64,000 bases of DNA from Bacillus sp. AFS037270 (lineage in GTDB: Bacteria > Bacillota > Bacilli > Bacillales_B > DSM-18226): the NCBI RefSeq assembly GCF_002585305.1, contig NZ_NUNF01000052.1, positions 1 to 64,000 on the forward strand, given 5' to 3'. Made by a program: the position numbers and the translations under genes. This document shows positions 27,002-34,735 of the stretch, in pieces (position 1 is the first letter of the stretch; each line of letters opens with the position of its first letter). The notes under the pieces are model-generated. The model ran no database searches and was not told where the DNA came from. It saw nothing but the letters and a program-made list of their open reading frames with translations.

Positions 27002-27346
27002 ATGAAGAGAACAGGTTCTTCAGAAATAGAAACAGCCCTTCATTTTGGGCTTACTAATCCCCCTATGATAAGTTCATTGAAAAGGTCTTTTTTAGAAGGT
27101 GGGGCTGAAGCGCTGGATAGACCGAAAGGACGACCACCCATGTCTGATATAGCAAAGAACAGAAAAAACAAACCTACTAATGAAAAAGAAATGACTTATG
27201 AGCAAAGATTGGAAAGAGAAAACGAGCTTCTTCGTTTGGAGGTAGAATACTTAAAAAAGTTGCGAGCTTTTCAGATGGATCCGAAAGGCTATCTCGAAAA
27301 GCACAAGCAGTGTTATCATTCGAACTCAAAGAAGCCTTCAAATTAA
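27002..27346 (+). pseudogene. IS150-type OrfA, C-terminal fragment
   Basis: Codes for the second half of the transposase helix-turn-helix protein: ETALHFGLTNP, LEGGAEALDRPKGRPPMS and the leucine-zipper-like LERENELLRLEVEYLKKL. It lacks the first 70 or so residues, which lie at 23624-23827. Confidence 0.85.
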
Positions 27347-28171
27347 AAGATGTTTTACGTATAGTCGGTATTCCTGAATCCTCCTCTCACTATCATATAA
27401 AGGTGATGAAGAAGCAAAATCCAGGCCAAAATCTTGAAAAGTCTATACAAACCATTTTTGATGAACATAAAGGCAATTTGGTTATCGACGTATCAAGCTA
27501 GAATTGAGAAACCGTGGTACTAAAGTGAATCATATGAAGGTACAACGCATCATGAATAAACTCGAACTAAAAGGAGATAAGTACAGGAGAAAATCACGTA
27601 AATACAGTTCTTACAGTGGGACTACGGGGACGGTTGCCAAGAACCGCATTAATCGTCGTTTTCATACAAATGTGAGTCATCAAAAATTAACAACAGATAT
27701 AAGTGAATTTAAGTGTTAGGACGGTGTAAAACTGTATCTAAGTCCTATTATTAATATGTTCAACGGTGAAGTCCTTTCATATGGGATAAGTATGCGTCCG
27801 ACCTTATATTTAGCGCTCAACCCTCTGGAGGAAGCTCTTAAAATAGTAAAAAATTCAAAGTACAGAACCACTATACATTCAGATCAAGGCTGGCATTATC
27901 AACATAAAAAATGGGTAAAAACACTTAAGAAAAACAAGGTGTTCCAGAGTATGTCGCGAAAAGGAAACTGTTTAGATAATTCCCCCATGGAGAATTTTTT
28001 CGGGTTACTAAAACAAGAAATGTATTACGGAGAATCACTCAGCTCATTTGAGGTATTAAAAAAAGAATTGAAGAATATATCGATTATTATAATAACAAGC
28101 ACATAAAGCAAAAATTGGCAGGTATGAGTCCGGTTCAATACTGTACCCATACCAGCCAATTAGCTGCTTAG
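27310..28171 (+). pseudogene. IS150-type OrfB (DDE transposase), multiply broken
   Basis: The frame is lost near 27475-27480 by a one-base deletion (GYRRIKLELRNRG is found in the next frame), stopped by TAG at 27717-27719 just after TTDISEFKC, and shifted again near 28068 (EEYIDYYNN continues in another frame). DDE residues are still visible: Asp in TTDIS, Asp in HSDQGWHY, Glu in SPMENFFG. It ends at TAG 28169-28171. Confidence 0.85.
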
Positions 28172-28202
28172 TATAAAACTCTAACTTTTCGGGGTCACCT
28201 CA

Positions 28203-28232
28203 CTTTGCTAAGAGATCGGGGTTACTTTTTGT
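28203..28232 (+). terminator. right arm of the terminator split by the IS
   Basis: After the duplicated CTT comes GGGGTTACTTTTT (28218-28230), the exact complement of 23554-23565 with a T run. Joined without the IS it would form a normal terminator for the two-component system. Confidence 0.7.
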
Positions 28233-28260
28233 AATTACTATAAATAACGCAGCTAATTCA

Positions 28261-28581
28261 TCATATTTTTTGCCATAATCTGGTGCTATCCATAACGGAA
28301 TGACGTTCAACAATTTCGTATGCAGCATTAGTAATCGCTTGGGCTAACGAATCCCCTGTTGCACAAATATCATTAAAGCACACCTTAGATAACCCTTTAA
28401 TTTGATACATAAAACCTAGTTCTTCTAACCGCTCAACGATAAGCATGGCATGATCTATGTTATGCTCAGGCTGAAACTCGGACTCATGAATAAATTTCCC
28501 CTGTTCATAATCATACCAGCGGTCCCATCTATTTAACTTCCAACCTAGGATTCTCCGTGCAATCGCATCAATTTTCATCAT
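28261..28581 (-). CDS. BC1872-family protein (phage ABA sandwich domain)
   Basis: A 106-residue protein recognised by ILGWKLNRWDRWYDYE followed by FQPEHNIDHAMLIVERLEELGF, the BC1872/phage ABA sandwich pattern. A close paralogue lies at 52502-52810. The C-terminal third differs between the two. RBS AAAGGGG. It stands just outside the IS. Function unknown; homologues occur in phages and bacterial chromosomes. Confidence 0.8.
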   Translation of the reverse strand: MMKIDAIARRILGWKLNRWDRWYDYEQGKFIHESEFQPEHNIDHAMLIVERLEELGFMYQIKGLSKVCFNDICATGDSLAQAITNAAYEIVERHSVMDSTRLWQKI

Positions 28582-28628
28582 TTTCGATTCCCCTTTTCAA
28601 TTATTGATAACTTTTTATGTCCTCTTTT

Positions 28629-28668
28629 GTTATATAACAGTTTAATTAATTAATTGTAATTATATAAC
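28629..28668. promoter_or_regulatory. paired TTATATAA palindromes upstream of the BC1872-type gene
   Basis: GTTATATAAC at 28629-28638 and TTATATAA at 28660-28667, 30 bp apart (about three helical turns). This could be an operator or just AT-rich sequence. Confidence 0.3.
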
Positions 28669-28756
28669 ACATTTTTATCATTTTCCAGTATTTATTATAA
28701 AATTTTCACCTGAAACTTTTTCTACTGTACATGCACAAGTTGAATACTAGCCAAAT

Positions 28757-28790
28757 AAAAAAGAACACGAACCCAGTGGGATTCATGTTC
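28757..28790 (-). terminator. hairpin with minus-strand T run
   Basis: GAACACGAACCC (28763-28774) pairs with the complement of GGGATTCATGTTC (28778-28790) and is followed on the minus strand by TTTTTTATTTGG. It lies between divergent genes, so it may block antisense transcription or act in the leader of the BC1872-type gene. Confidence 0.5.
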
Positions 28791-28878
28791 ATAGTTTAAG
28801 TGGTGAATCTAAATAGTTTAATATTAAAATGTATTTCTACATAAATGTAATAAGGAGATGAAAAAAAGGGGAAGTCTA

Positions 28879-29559
28879 ATGAATGAACTAGTTAAGGTTT
28901 TTTTAGTCACTTTAGTTAGTGACATTGATAATATGTTAATATTAGGAGCTTTATTACGTAAATATACACATTTAAAGATTACCCTGCCAGCCATTATCGT
29001 ACTTACATTCGCTAGAGCTTTTTATGTATTTATTATAAAAAGATTATTAGATGTTCCTATGCTCCAACTCTTGATGGGAATCATATTGCTATTTATTGCA
29101 TTTAAACTTGTTCGAAAATCAATCGATGGGGAATCTTTTACAAGGCCTTCTTATCAATCAATCTTTATAAAAATTAAGGTCTTATCAGTCCTTGCGGCAA
29201 CAGACTTTTTAATATGTCTTGACAGTGTGGTCATTATTGCTGGAATATCTCAACATGTTGAAGCTGTAACGATTGGGATCTTTTCTAGTCTTTTGGTATC
29301 CCTCCTATTTCTCCCATTTGTGATAAAGCTTGCGACCACCTTTTTTTGGATTAATATTATCGCGGGAGCTTTTATTGCACAGAATGCTGTGATTGGCATT
29401 TTAAAGGACCCCGTATTAGCTGAATGGCTTGGTACATTGAATAGGCTATTTCCGGATATGAATTTAATTAATATGACTGCAAATGGGGCGATTATTATTT
29501 TTATTATTATCGGGGTCTACTCGTATATTAAGCATCAAAGAATCACTAGACATAAGTAG
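28879..29559 (+). CDS. TerC-family membrane protein
   Basis: A 226-residue protein with about seven helices. The family's metal-site acidic residues are in the matching half motifs SDIDNMLILGAL (near the N terminus) and ICLDSVVIIAG (mid protein). TerC relatives in Bacillus export manganese or load metal on secreted enzymes. The frame is open from 28858, but that ATG touches its RBS; AAGGGGAAG 5 nt before the ATG at 28879 gives the better start. No yybP-ykoY riboswitch seen upstream. Confidence 0.78.
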   Translation: MNELVKVFLVTLVSDIDNMLILGALLRKYTHLKITLPAIIVLTFARAFYVFIIKRLLDVPMLQLLMGIILLFIAFKLVRKSIDGESFTRPSYQSIFIKIKVLSVLAATDFLICLDSVVIIAGISQHVEAVTIGIFSSLLVSLLFLPFVIKLATTFFWINIIAGAFIAQNAVIGILKDPVLAEWLGTLNRLFPDMNLINMTANGAIIIFIIIGVYSYIKHQRITRHK

Positions 29560-29624
29560 CAATTAGCTTACAAACAAGAGAAAATAAAATAAACTCTTAA
29601 ACTTTGAAAATGAGGTATACAATT

Positions 29625-30953
29625 ATGAACCTTCCCCATAAGGCAAAAGAAGTCTTAGGTGTGGCATTACCTGCGATTGGTGAATCTTATTTGCAAAGTC
29701 TACTTGGAGTGGCAGACTCTTTTTTTATCGCAAGATTAGGTCTATTAGCGATTAATGCAGTCGGTGTGACAAATATATATAGTATGACCTATATTGGAGT
29801 TTTTACAGCAATTTCGGCCACTCTTTCCGTCTTTTTATCAAGGGCCTATGGGGCAAAGAATACTGAACAAAGTAAGTCCGTTATTTTTCACGGGCTATTA
29901 ATCTCTTTTTTAATTGGCTTACTTTTCTCTGTTATTTCAGTCTTGTTCGCCAAACCATTATTAGTATTTACAGGAGCAAACGAGCAGCTTAAGGAAGCCG
30001 CTTTAACCTACTTTAAGATTGTTTTAGGTTTAACCCCATTCATGGCCTTATTTACTGCTCAATCTGCTTCATTTCGAGCCATAGGTGATACCAAAACCCC
30101 TCTTCGGATCGGTTTTGAAATGAATGTCGTCCATGTTATCCTCGATTACCTTTTAATTTTTGGAATAGGCTCTTTTGCTGGCTTAGGTTTAACAGGTGCA
30201 GCAATAGCTATGATCTTTGCTAGAATATATGGATTTATTCGTTTGGTTATAAAATCCCAAAGCATTTCTAACATTGCTTTAAAAAGAAGCGATTTTAAGA
30301 TCATTGGGAAATTAGGACGCAGCATGATACGTTTTGCAGTTCCCGCTACGGTTGAAAGGTTATCCATGAGATTAGGCCAGGTCCTCTATTTTGGTTTCAT
30401 TGTCCGGATGGGAACCGAAGTCTATGCAGCGCATAACATTGCCGGTACGATTACAACCTTTTCCTCAACAATTGGCGGTGGCTTTGCAGTAGCTGCAAGT
30501 ACTCTTATAGGTCAAGCAATTGGTCGAAATAATTGGTCTGATGTTCAAGAATATCGAAAGTGGAGTTACCTTCAATCGGCGGTTTCTATGACAGTCATAA
30601 CCGCCATATTAGCTAGTACAAGCCCTTGGGTGGGGAGATTTTTTACAACCAATGAACAGGTTATTCATTTATTGATGATTGTCTTATTCATAGACACTCT
30701 CTCACAGCCATTTCTAGCTTCAGTGACGGTCGATACATCTGTCGTTCAGGCTGGCGGAAACAGTAAGTTCCCTATGTTGGTCACCATTATTGGCATATGG
30801 TTGATCCGCACTCTGGGTGTTTATATATTCGCTTGGAAGCTTGGCCTTGGTTTACCGGCCGTATGGGGCTCTATTGCCGTTGATAATGCTCTACGTGCAG
30901 GGCTGTTTATGTGGTATCGCAGGAATCGAAATGTCATAAAACAACTAGTTTAA
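29625..30953 (+). CDS. MATE-family multidrug efflux transporter
   Basis: A 442-residue protein with 12 membrane helices in two halves. Typical are LPAIGESYLQSLLGVADSFF near the N terminus and GDTKTPLRIGFEMNVVH in the middle. It likely exports cationic drugs using Na+ or H+. The ATG at 29625 is preferred (AATGAGG upstream) over the open frame from 29604. It lies 66 bp after the TerC-like gene and may share its transcript. Confidence 0.9.
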   Translation: MNLPHKAKEVLGVALPAIGESYLQSLLGVADSFFIARLGLLAINAVGVTNIYSMTYIGVFTAISATLSVFLSRAYGAKNTEQSKSVIFHGLLISFLIGLLFSVISVLFAKPLLVFTGANEQLKEAALTYFKIVLGLTPFMALFTAQSASFRAIGDTKTPLRIGFEMNVVHVILDYLLIFGIGSFAGLGLTGAAIAMIFARIYGFIRLVIKSQSISNIALKRSDFKIIGKLGRSMIRFAVPATVERLSMRLGQVLYFGFIVRMGTEVYAAHNIAGTITTFSSTIGGGFAVAASTLIGQAIGRNNWSDVQEYRKWSYLQSAVSMTVITAILASTSPWVGRFFTTNEQVIHLLMIVLFIDTLSQPFLASVTVDTSVVQAGGNSKFPMLVTIIGIWLIRTLGVYIFAWKLGLGLPAVWGSIAVDNALRAGLFMWYRRNRNVIKQLV

Positions 30954-31134
30954 TACCTTTTATTACTTTATTATTCAGTGTCCCTGCTATTGTTTTCCCA
31001 CTGTAAGTTGGACTCCCCTACAAATTTTTGCCTAACTTAAAAATCAACAGCATTTTTTATGATTTTGTTTCATACATAAGAGAATGGTGATAGCAAACCA
31101 AATATACAGTACAAAAGCACTCAAGGAGGCTACA

Positions 31135-31398
31135 ATGATTCAACAAACAGTGAAAATTAATAACAAAGCAGGATTATATGCTCAACCGGTCAACCAATTA
31201 GTTCAAGCGGCTTCTCAATTTAATTCAGATATTTTTCTTACCCACAACGGAAGAACTGTAAGTGTAAAATCAGTTCTCGGCGTTTTATCATTAGCCATTC
31301 CTAAGCAAGCAGAGATTACATTAGAGGTTTCAGGGGATGACGAAAACGAGGCAATCAAAGAAGTCCTTCTAACCTTGAAGAAGTTAGAAAACAAGTAA
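31135..31398 (+). CDS. Crh-like HPr-family protein (Tyr15, Ser46)
   Basis: An 87-residue HPr-fold protein. The PTS phosphoacceptor position 15 is Tyr, in GLYAQP instead of GIHARP, so it cannot carry phosphate from enzyme I. The regulatory Ser46 is kept (VSVKSVLGVLS). B. subtilis Crh has the same combination with Gln15 and acts with CcpA in catabolite control. AAGGAGG before the ATG at 31135 decides the start; the frame is open from 31084. It is a monocistronic gene with a strong terminator. It could be Crh itself or an additional paralogue. Confidence 0.85.
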   Translation: MIQQTVKINNKAGLYAQPVNQLVQAASQFNSDIFLTHNGRTVSVKSVLGVLSLAIPKQAEITLEVSGDDENEAIKEVLLTLKKLENK

Positions 31399-31405
31399 AA
31401 AATAC

Positions 31406-31444
31406 AAAAAGAGGCAGGGTTTTGGTTAAGCCTGCCTCTTTTTG
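31406..31444 (+). terminator. Rho-independent terminator
   Basis: AAAGAGGCAGG (31408-31418) / CCTGCCTCTTT (31431-31441) with T run; ends the Crh-like gene. Confidence 0.9.
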
Positions 31445-31543
31445 TTCATTATTTTAGAAAAAGTGTGTTAGTAAATCTTACAAGATACTTGGGAAATACC
31501 TAGCTTTAAAATTATAATAAACTTGTGACATTACTCCTTGAAT

Positions 31544-31577
31544 GAAAACCATCGTGTGGGAAGGCACTTTGGTTTTC
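31544..31577. terminator. hairpin after the ribbon-helix-helix gene
   Basis: GAAAACCA ... GTG / CAC ... TGGTTTTC arms with small internal asymmetry; lies at the 3' end of the minus-strand gene 31589-31822. Confidence 0.5.
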
Positions 31578-31588
31578 ACTCTTTTACA

Positions 31589-31822
31589 TCAAATATTCTG
31601 ACGACGTTTTTGTCTATTTCTTTGTAATTCGCTCTGTTTCCATATATATTTTTGCATGTATACTCTAAGTACATCTTTCATTGACTTTCCGTTATTTTCC
31701 ACTGCATCACGGAAATTTTCTCTAATGTTTTCTGGGATTTCAATACTTAATCGAACATTTTTTGTATTGGCTTCCTTACCTTTCCTTTCATTCACTTTTT
31801 CGCATTTGTGTACTTGTTGCAT
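31589..31822 (-). CDS. small ribbon-helix-helix-like protein
   Basis: A 77-residue basic protein. Residues about 22-60 (KNVRLSIEIPENIRENF, then a helix ending MQKYIW) fit a ribbon-helix-helix fold of the CopG/ParG kind; the tail is very basic (QRNRQKRRQN). AGGAGG lies 7 nt before the ATG. No toxin gene is next to it. It is perhaps an orphan regulator; target unknown. Confidence 0.6.
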   Translation of the reverse strand: MQQVHKCEKVNERKGKEANTKNVRLSIEIPENIRENFRDAVENNGKSMKDVLRVYMQKYIWKQSELQRNRQKRRQNI

Positions 31823-32008
31823 AATTTAACCTCCTAGCAAAAGTTCTAATGAATACACAACACTATTCAAAGTAGTCTTAAGAGAGTAAATATTTAAAAT
31901 ATTTAAGCATGAGTATATATTAACAACTGAAAACGGATACAGTAAAAAATATTTTTCGTCAAATTTCGACATTCCTCCAAAAGGACTCCTTATTAAGAAA
32001 TAGAAAAA

Positions 32009-32028
32009 CGCTGCCTTATTAAGCAGCG
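32009..32028 (-). terminator. terminator downstream of metG and the 46-residue gene
   Basis: CGCTGC (32009-32014) / GCAGCG (32023-32028), loop CTTATTAA, followed on the minus strand by TTTTTC. Confidence 0.65.
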
Positions 32029-32106
32029 CCATACAATTTTTCATTTTTGAATCTATTTATACTAATGTGCAGGTACAAAATGGTCTTTCTTTAAGATTGG
32101 GACTCT

Positions 32107-32247
32107 CTAATAAACATTTAAACGACTACAATGTCTTACATCTTCTTCCAATCCTCTTTGACTTATGTTACCAAGTTCGGTTGCTTTCCTCCTCGCACTT
32201 ACATATCCTCCTTCTAGTCGACAGTCTTCTGGAGATGGATCAAACAT
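32107..32247 (-). CDS. 46-residue protein downstream of metG
   Basis: A short frame starting with ATG at 32247, GATGAGGTG about 6-8 nt upstream, ending TAG at 32107-32109. The protein starts MFDPSPEDCRLEGGYVSARR and ends in SRLNVY. It is charged, with two Cys and no hydrophobic segment. It starts 28 bp after the metG stop and is followed by a terminator, so it is likely the last gene of the T-box-controlled transcript. Not recognised. Confidence 0.5.
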   Translation of the reverse strand: MFDPSPEDCRLEGGYVSARRKATELGNISQRGLEEDVRHCSRLNVY

Positions 32248-32274
32248 AAATACACCTCATCTAATAGATTTATT

Positions 32275-33909
32275 TTAAACAGTTTGATTGTTTAATCTTT
32301 CAAGCTCTTCCTCTATTCTTGTTAAGTCAATGCGTTCAAATAACTGTTCCACGTTTAATAACCGTATTGGTTTAATCGAAAAAGAACTCCAATTTGTTTC
32401 TGGTAGATTTAACATGTTTTTAACTTTTTCACTTGAGAAAGGAAGAAACGGAGTCAATATATGTGCTAAATTTCCAATAAGATAGACACAATTGGCAAGT
32501 GTTTGTTTACAGGATTCCGGTTCTTGGTGTATTTGCTTCCAAGGCTGCTGTTCATCAAAGTATTTATTTGCATACCTAACCAATTCAAAAACCTTTTCCA
32601 AGCCTTGTTTGAAAGAGGTATGTTCAATCAAGGCTCCTACTTCATTATATAAATGATTAACCTTTTCTTGTATGGATGGAGTGATGTCATTTTCAGGTAT
32701 AACACCCTCAAATGACTTTTGAATAAACTTCAATGTGCGATTGACGAAGTTACCATATGCCCCCAATAATTCACTGTTGTGACTATAAATGAATTCCTTC
32801 CAAGAAAAATCAGCATCCCGGGTTTCTGGTGCATTGATAGTTAAAAAGTAACGGATTGAATCAGGCTCATATCTATCCAATAGTTCTGGAACCCAAACGG
32901 CCCAATTCTTACTTGTCGACAACTTTTTCTTTTCTAATGTAAGATACTCGTTTGAAACAATATGTGTTGGTAATGGATCTATTCCAAGACCAGCCAGGAT
33001 TCCTGCCCATATGATCGAATGAAACGGGATATTATCTTTTCCGTGAACATAATAGGATGTGGCCGAAGTATTCCAGAATGTTGAATCGTCCTGATTCGTT
33101 TCTTTCGCCCAAAGTTTACTGGCTGTATAGTATCCCGAAACCGCTTCAATCCAAACGTAGATTTTTTTATCCTCATAACCTGCAACTGGAACGCTTACTC
33201 CAATAGGCAAATCTCTCGAAACTGCGCGATCCTGCAAACCTTCCTTTAAATATCTTTTCGTCAATGATATGGCATTTTCACGCCATAGTTTATTGATGTC
33301 AGCTGCTTGAGTGTAGTTCTCTAAAAGTGCTTGGAAGGAACTTAACGAAAAGTAAAAATGTTCCGTCTTTCTCGTTGTAGGGGGGTTTCCGCAAATTTTA
33401 CAAGTTCTCTCTAATAACTCAAGTGGCTCTAAAACACTTGAACAAAAATCACATTGATCTCCACGTGCTTTTGAACCGCAATGGGGGCAAATGCCTTCAA
33501 CATAGCGATCAGGTAAAAATTGCTGATCATGTTCACAATAGGTTTGTTCGATTTCTTTTTTATAAATAAGCCCTTTTGAAAGGAGACTTATAAATATTTC
33601 TTGGACGATTCTGTGGTGATGTACGGTATCCGTTCTTGTATAGGTATCGTATGAAAATCCTAATCTAGAAAAACAATCTGCAAATTCTTGATGATAACGA
33701 TCGGCAATCTCTTTTGGCGACACTCCTTCTTGTTTTGCTCTAATTGTAATAGGTGTCCCATTACAATCACTGCCTGATACATATAACACTTTTTCACCTT
33801 TTAGACGGTAATACCTTGCTAAAATATCACCAGGTAACAAACTTGAAATATGTCCAAGATGTAAAGAGCCATTAGCATAGGCCCAAGCACCACCAATAAA
33901 TATACTCAT
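32275..33909 (-). CDS. metG: methionyl-tRNA synthetase, short form
   Basis: A 544-residue class I synthetase charging tRNA-Met. The HIGH motif is HLGH at about residue 17; the KMSKS motif appears as KLSTSK. A four-Cys zinc knuckle pair is present (CEHD ... CPHCG, CDFC ... CKICG). It lacks the C-terminal tRNA-binding EMAP-like domain of the longer (about 660-residue) Bacillus enzyme. The start at 33909 ([14 protein letters not shown]) has GGAGG upstream; the frame opens earlier at 33933. The leader contains a T-box, so it is probably an inducible second copy. Confidence 0.92.
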   Translation of the reverse strand: MSIFIGGAWAYANGSLHLGHISSLLPGDILARYYRLKGEKVLYVSGSDCNGTPITIRAKQEGVSPKEIADRYHQEFADCFSRLGFSYDTYTRTDTVHHHRIVQEIFISLLSKGLIYKKEIEQTYCEHDQQFLPDRYVEGICPHCGSKARGDQCDFCSSVLEPLELLERTCKICGNPPTTRKTEHFYFSLSSFQALLENYTQAADINKLWRENAISLTKRYLKEGLQDRAVSRDLPIGVSVPVAGYEDKKIYVWIEAVSGYYTASKLWAKETNQDDSTFWNTSATSYYVHGKDNIPFHSIIWAGILAGLGIDPLPTHIVSNEYLTLEKKKLSTSKNWAVWVPELLDRYEPDSIRYFLTINAPETRDADFSWKEFIYSHNSELLGAYGNFVNRTLKFIQKSFEGVIPENDITPSIQEKVNHLYNEVGALIEHTSFKQGLEKVFELVRYANKYFDEQQPWKQIHQEPESCKQTLANCVYLIGNLAHILTPFLPFSSEKVKNMLNLPETNWSSFSIKPIRLLNVEQLFERIDLTRIEEELERLNNQTV

Positions 33910-33949
33910 TAATAAAATCCTCCCTAAAAACAAATTTAATAAAAAAACA

Positions 33950-34250
33950 AAAAAACCCCGACCTTAACTGTAATGTTAAGGACGAGGTTTGAATTCCACG
34001 TGATACCACCTTATTTTGCAAATAGCTCACACTAGTTGCCTCTACAAGTACGGAGTTAGAAAGCTACTCTTATACTGTGACTTTGATAACGAGTGCCAAA
34101 ACTCGTCGCAGCCTACTAATACAATAATGTATATTCAGTACGAAGCTCAGAGACCATTGTTCAAATGAGCGTTTTTGCTTCTTTTCAGCTGCCGAAGCTC
34201 TCTGTGGAAAACAACTTCATTTTACTTTTTCTCTTCAATGCCTTTTTTTG
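33950..34250 (-). promoter_or_regulatory. T-box leader of metG
   Basis: The minus strand carries the T-box core AAGGTGGTATCACGTGG (34012-33996), then the terminator stem (GTTAAGG/CCTTAAC arms at 33975-33989 and 33954-33968, followed by a T run). Upstream, AGAGAGCTTC and GGTCTCTGAGCTTC can form the base of stem I, with ATG in AACAATGGTC as a candidate Met specifier codon. Uncharged tRNA-Met would favour read-through. Confidence 0.82.
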
Positions 34251-34262
34251 TTAATTAACAAT

Positions 34263-34291
34263 AGTTTAGTCAATGTATGAAGTCAAGTCAA
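34263..34291 (-). promoter_or_regulatory. promoter of the metG T-box transcript
   Basis: The minus strand reads TTGACT (34291-34286), 17 bp, TAAACT (34268-34263), just upstream of the T-box leader. Confidence 0.6.
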
Positions 34292-34397
34292 TATTAAAAT
34301 ATTTTATATATTTAAATTATTCTAATCAACTTCATATCTTATCAATCAACTGACGAGCACTAATATAATAAGATGTCAAAAAGGTTGGTGATTTACT

Positions 34398-34586
34398 TTG
34401 CTGGCAGCATTAATTGTCATTGTAATTGGAATCTTATTTATATTGTTAGGATCGCTCTTTTGGAACAAAGGCCTAACCGAAGAAGCTGCGCCTATTTGTT
34501 GGATTATTGGCTTAATTTTATTCTCATTAGGTTTCGTCAGTTTATTTAATCATAAGATCTTGGAAATTCTTTTCAACTATCTGTAA
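34398..34586 (+). CDS. small two-helix membrane protein
   Basis: A 62-residue frame with helices at about 1-24 and 31-52. The TTG start at 34398 has AAGGTTGGTGA upstream. No family recognised; moderate support because it is short and AT-rich. Confidence 0.45.
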   Translation: MLAALIVIVIGILFILLGSLFWNKGLTEEAAPICWIIGLILFSLGFVSLFNHKILEILFNYL

Positions 34587-34697
34587 AAATGTCTGAAAAT
34601 GTCATTGAAATATTGAGATAAAAAAACTCTTTGTAATTGTTTTTTAAACTCGAAATACTAAGGGGATACCCATTATTTTGGGATAGTTCTCGTTATA

Positions 34698-34730
34698 ATG
34701 GAAGCATAAGAACCGTCCCCATGCTTCCAT
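34698..34730. repeat. inverted repeat at the 3' end of the penicillin-binding protein gene
   Basis: ATGGAAGCAT at 34698-34707 is mirrored by ATGCTTCCAT just before 34731. There is no T run on the minus strand; it may be a weak terminator or stabilising hairpin for the gene ending at 34736. Confidence 0.45.
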
Positions 34731-34735
34731 TCAAC

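Larger units (their letters stand above)
23572..28202 (+). mobile_element. IS3-family (IS150-like) element, decayed and interrupted
   Basis: The ends are related inverted repeats: TGTACTGCACCCCAAAAGTT at the left and, at the right, the complement of TGAGGTGACCCCGAAAAGTT. CTT flanks both ends (23569-23571, 28203-28205), a likely 3-bp target duplication. It spans 4.6 kb, but removing the inserted segment (about 23828 to 26990) leaves about 1.45 kb, normal for IS150 relatives. The transposase genes carry frameshifts and a stop, so it is inactive. Confidence 0.85.

Noticed and set aside
28590..28878. yybP-ykoY manganese riboswitch ahead of the TerC-like gene
   Set aside because: Searched by eye because TerC genes often have one; the conserved motifs are not there.
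31826..32044. 72-residue minus-strand ORF
   Set aside because: Covers the terminator hairpin after metG and has no credible RBS or composition.
32067..32249. 60-residue plus-strand ORF
   Set aside because: Antisense to the better supported 46-residue gene at 32107-32247; no RBS.
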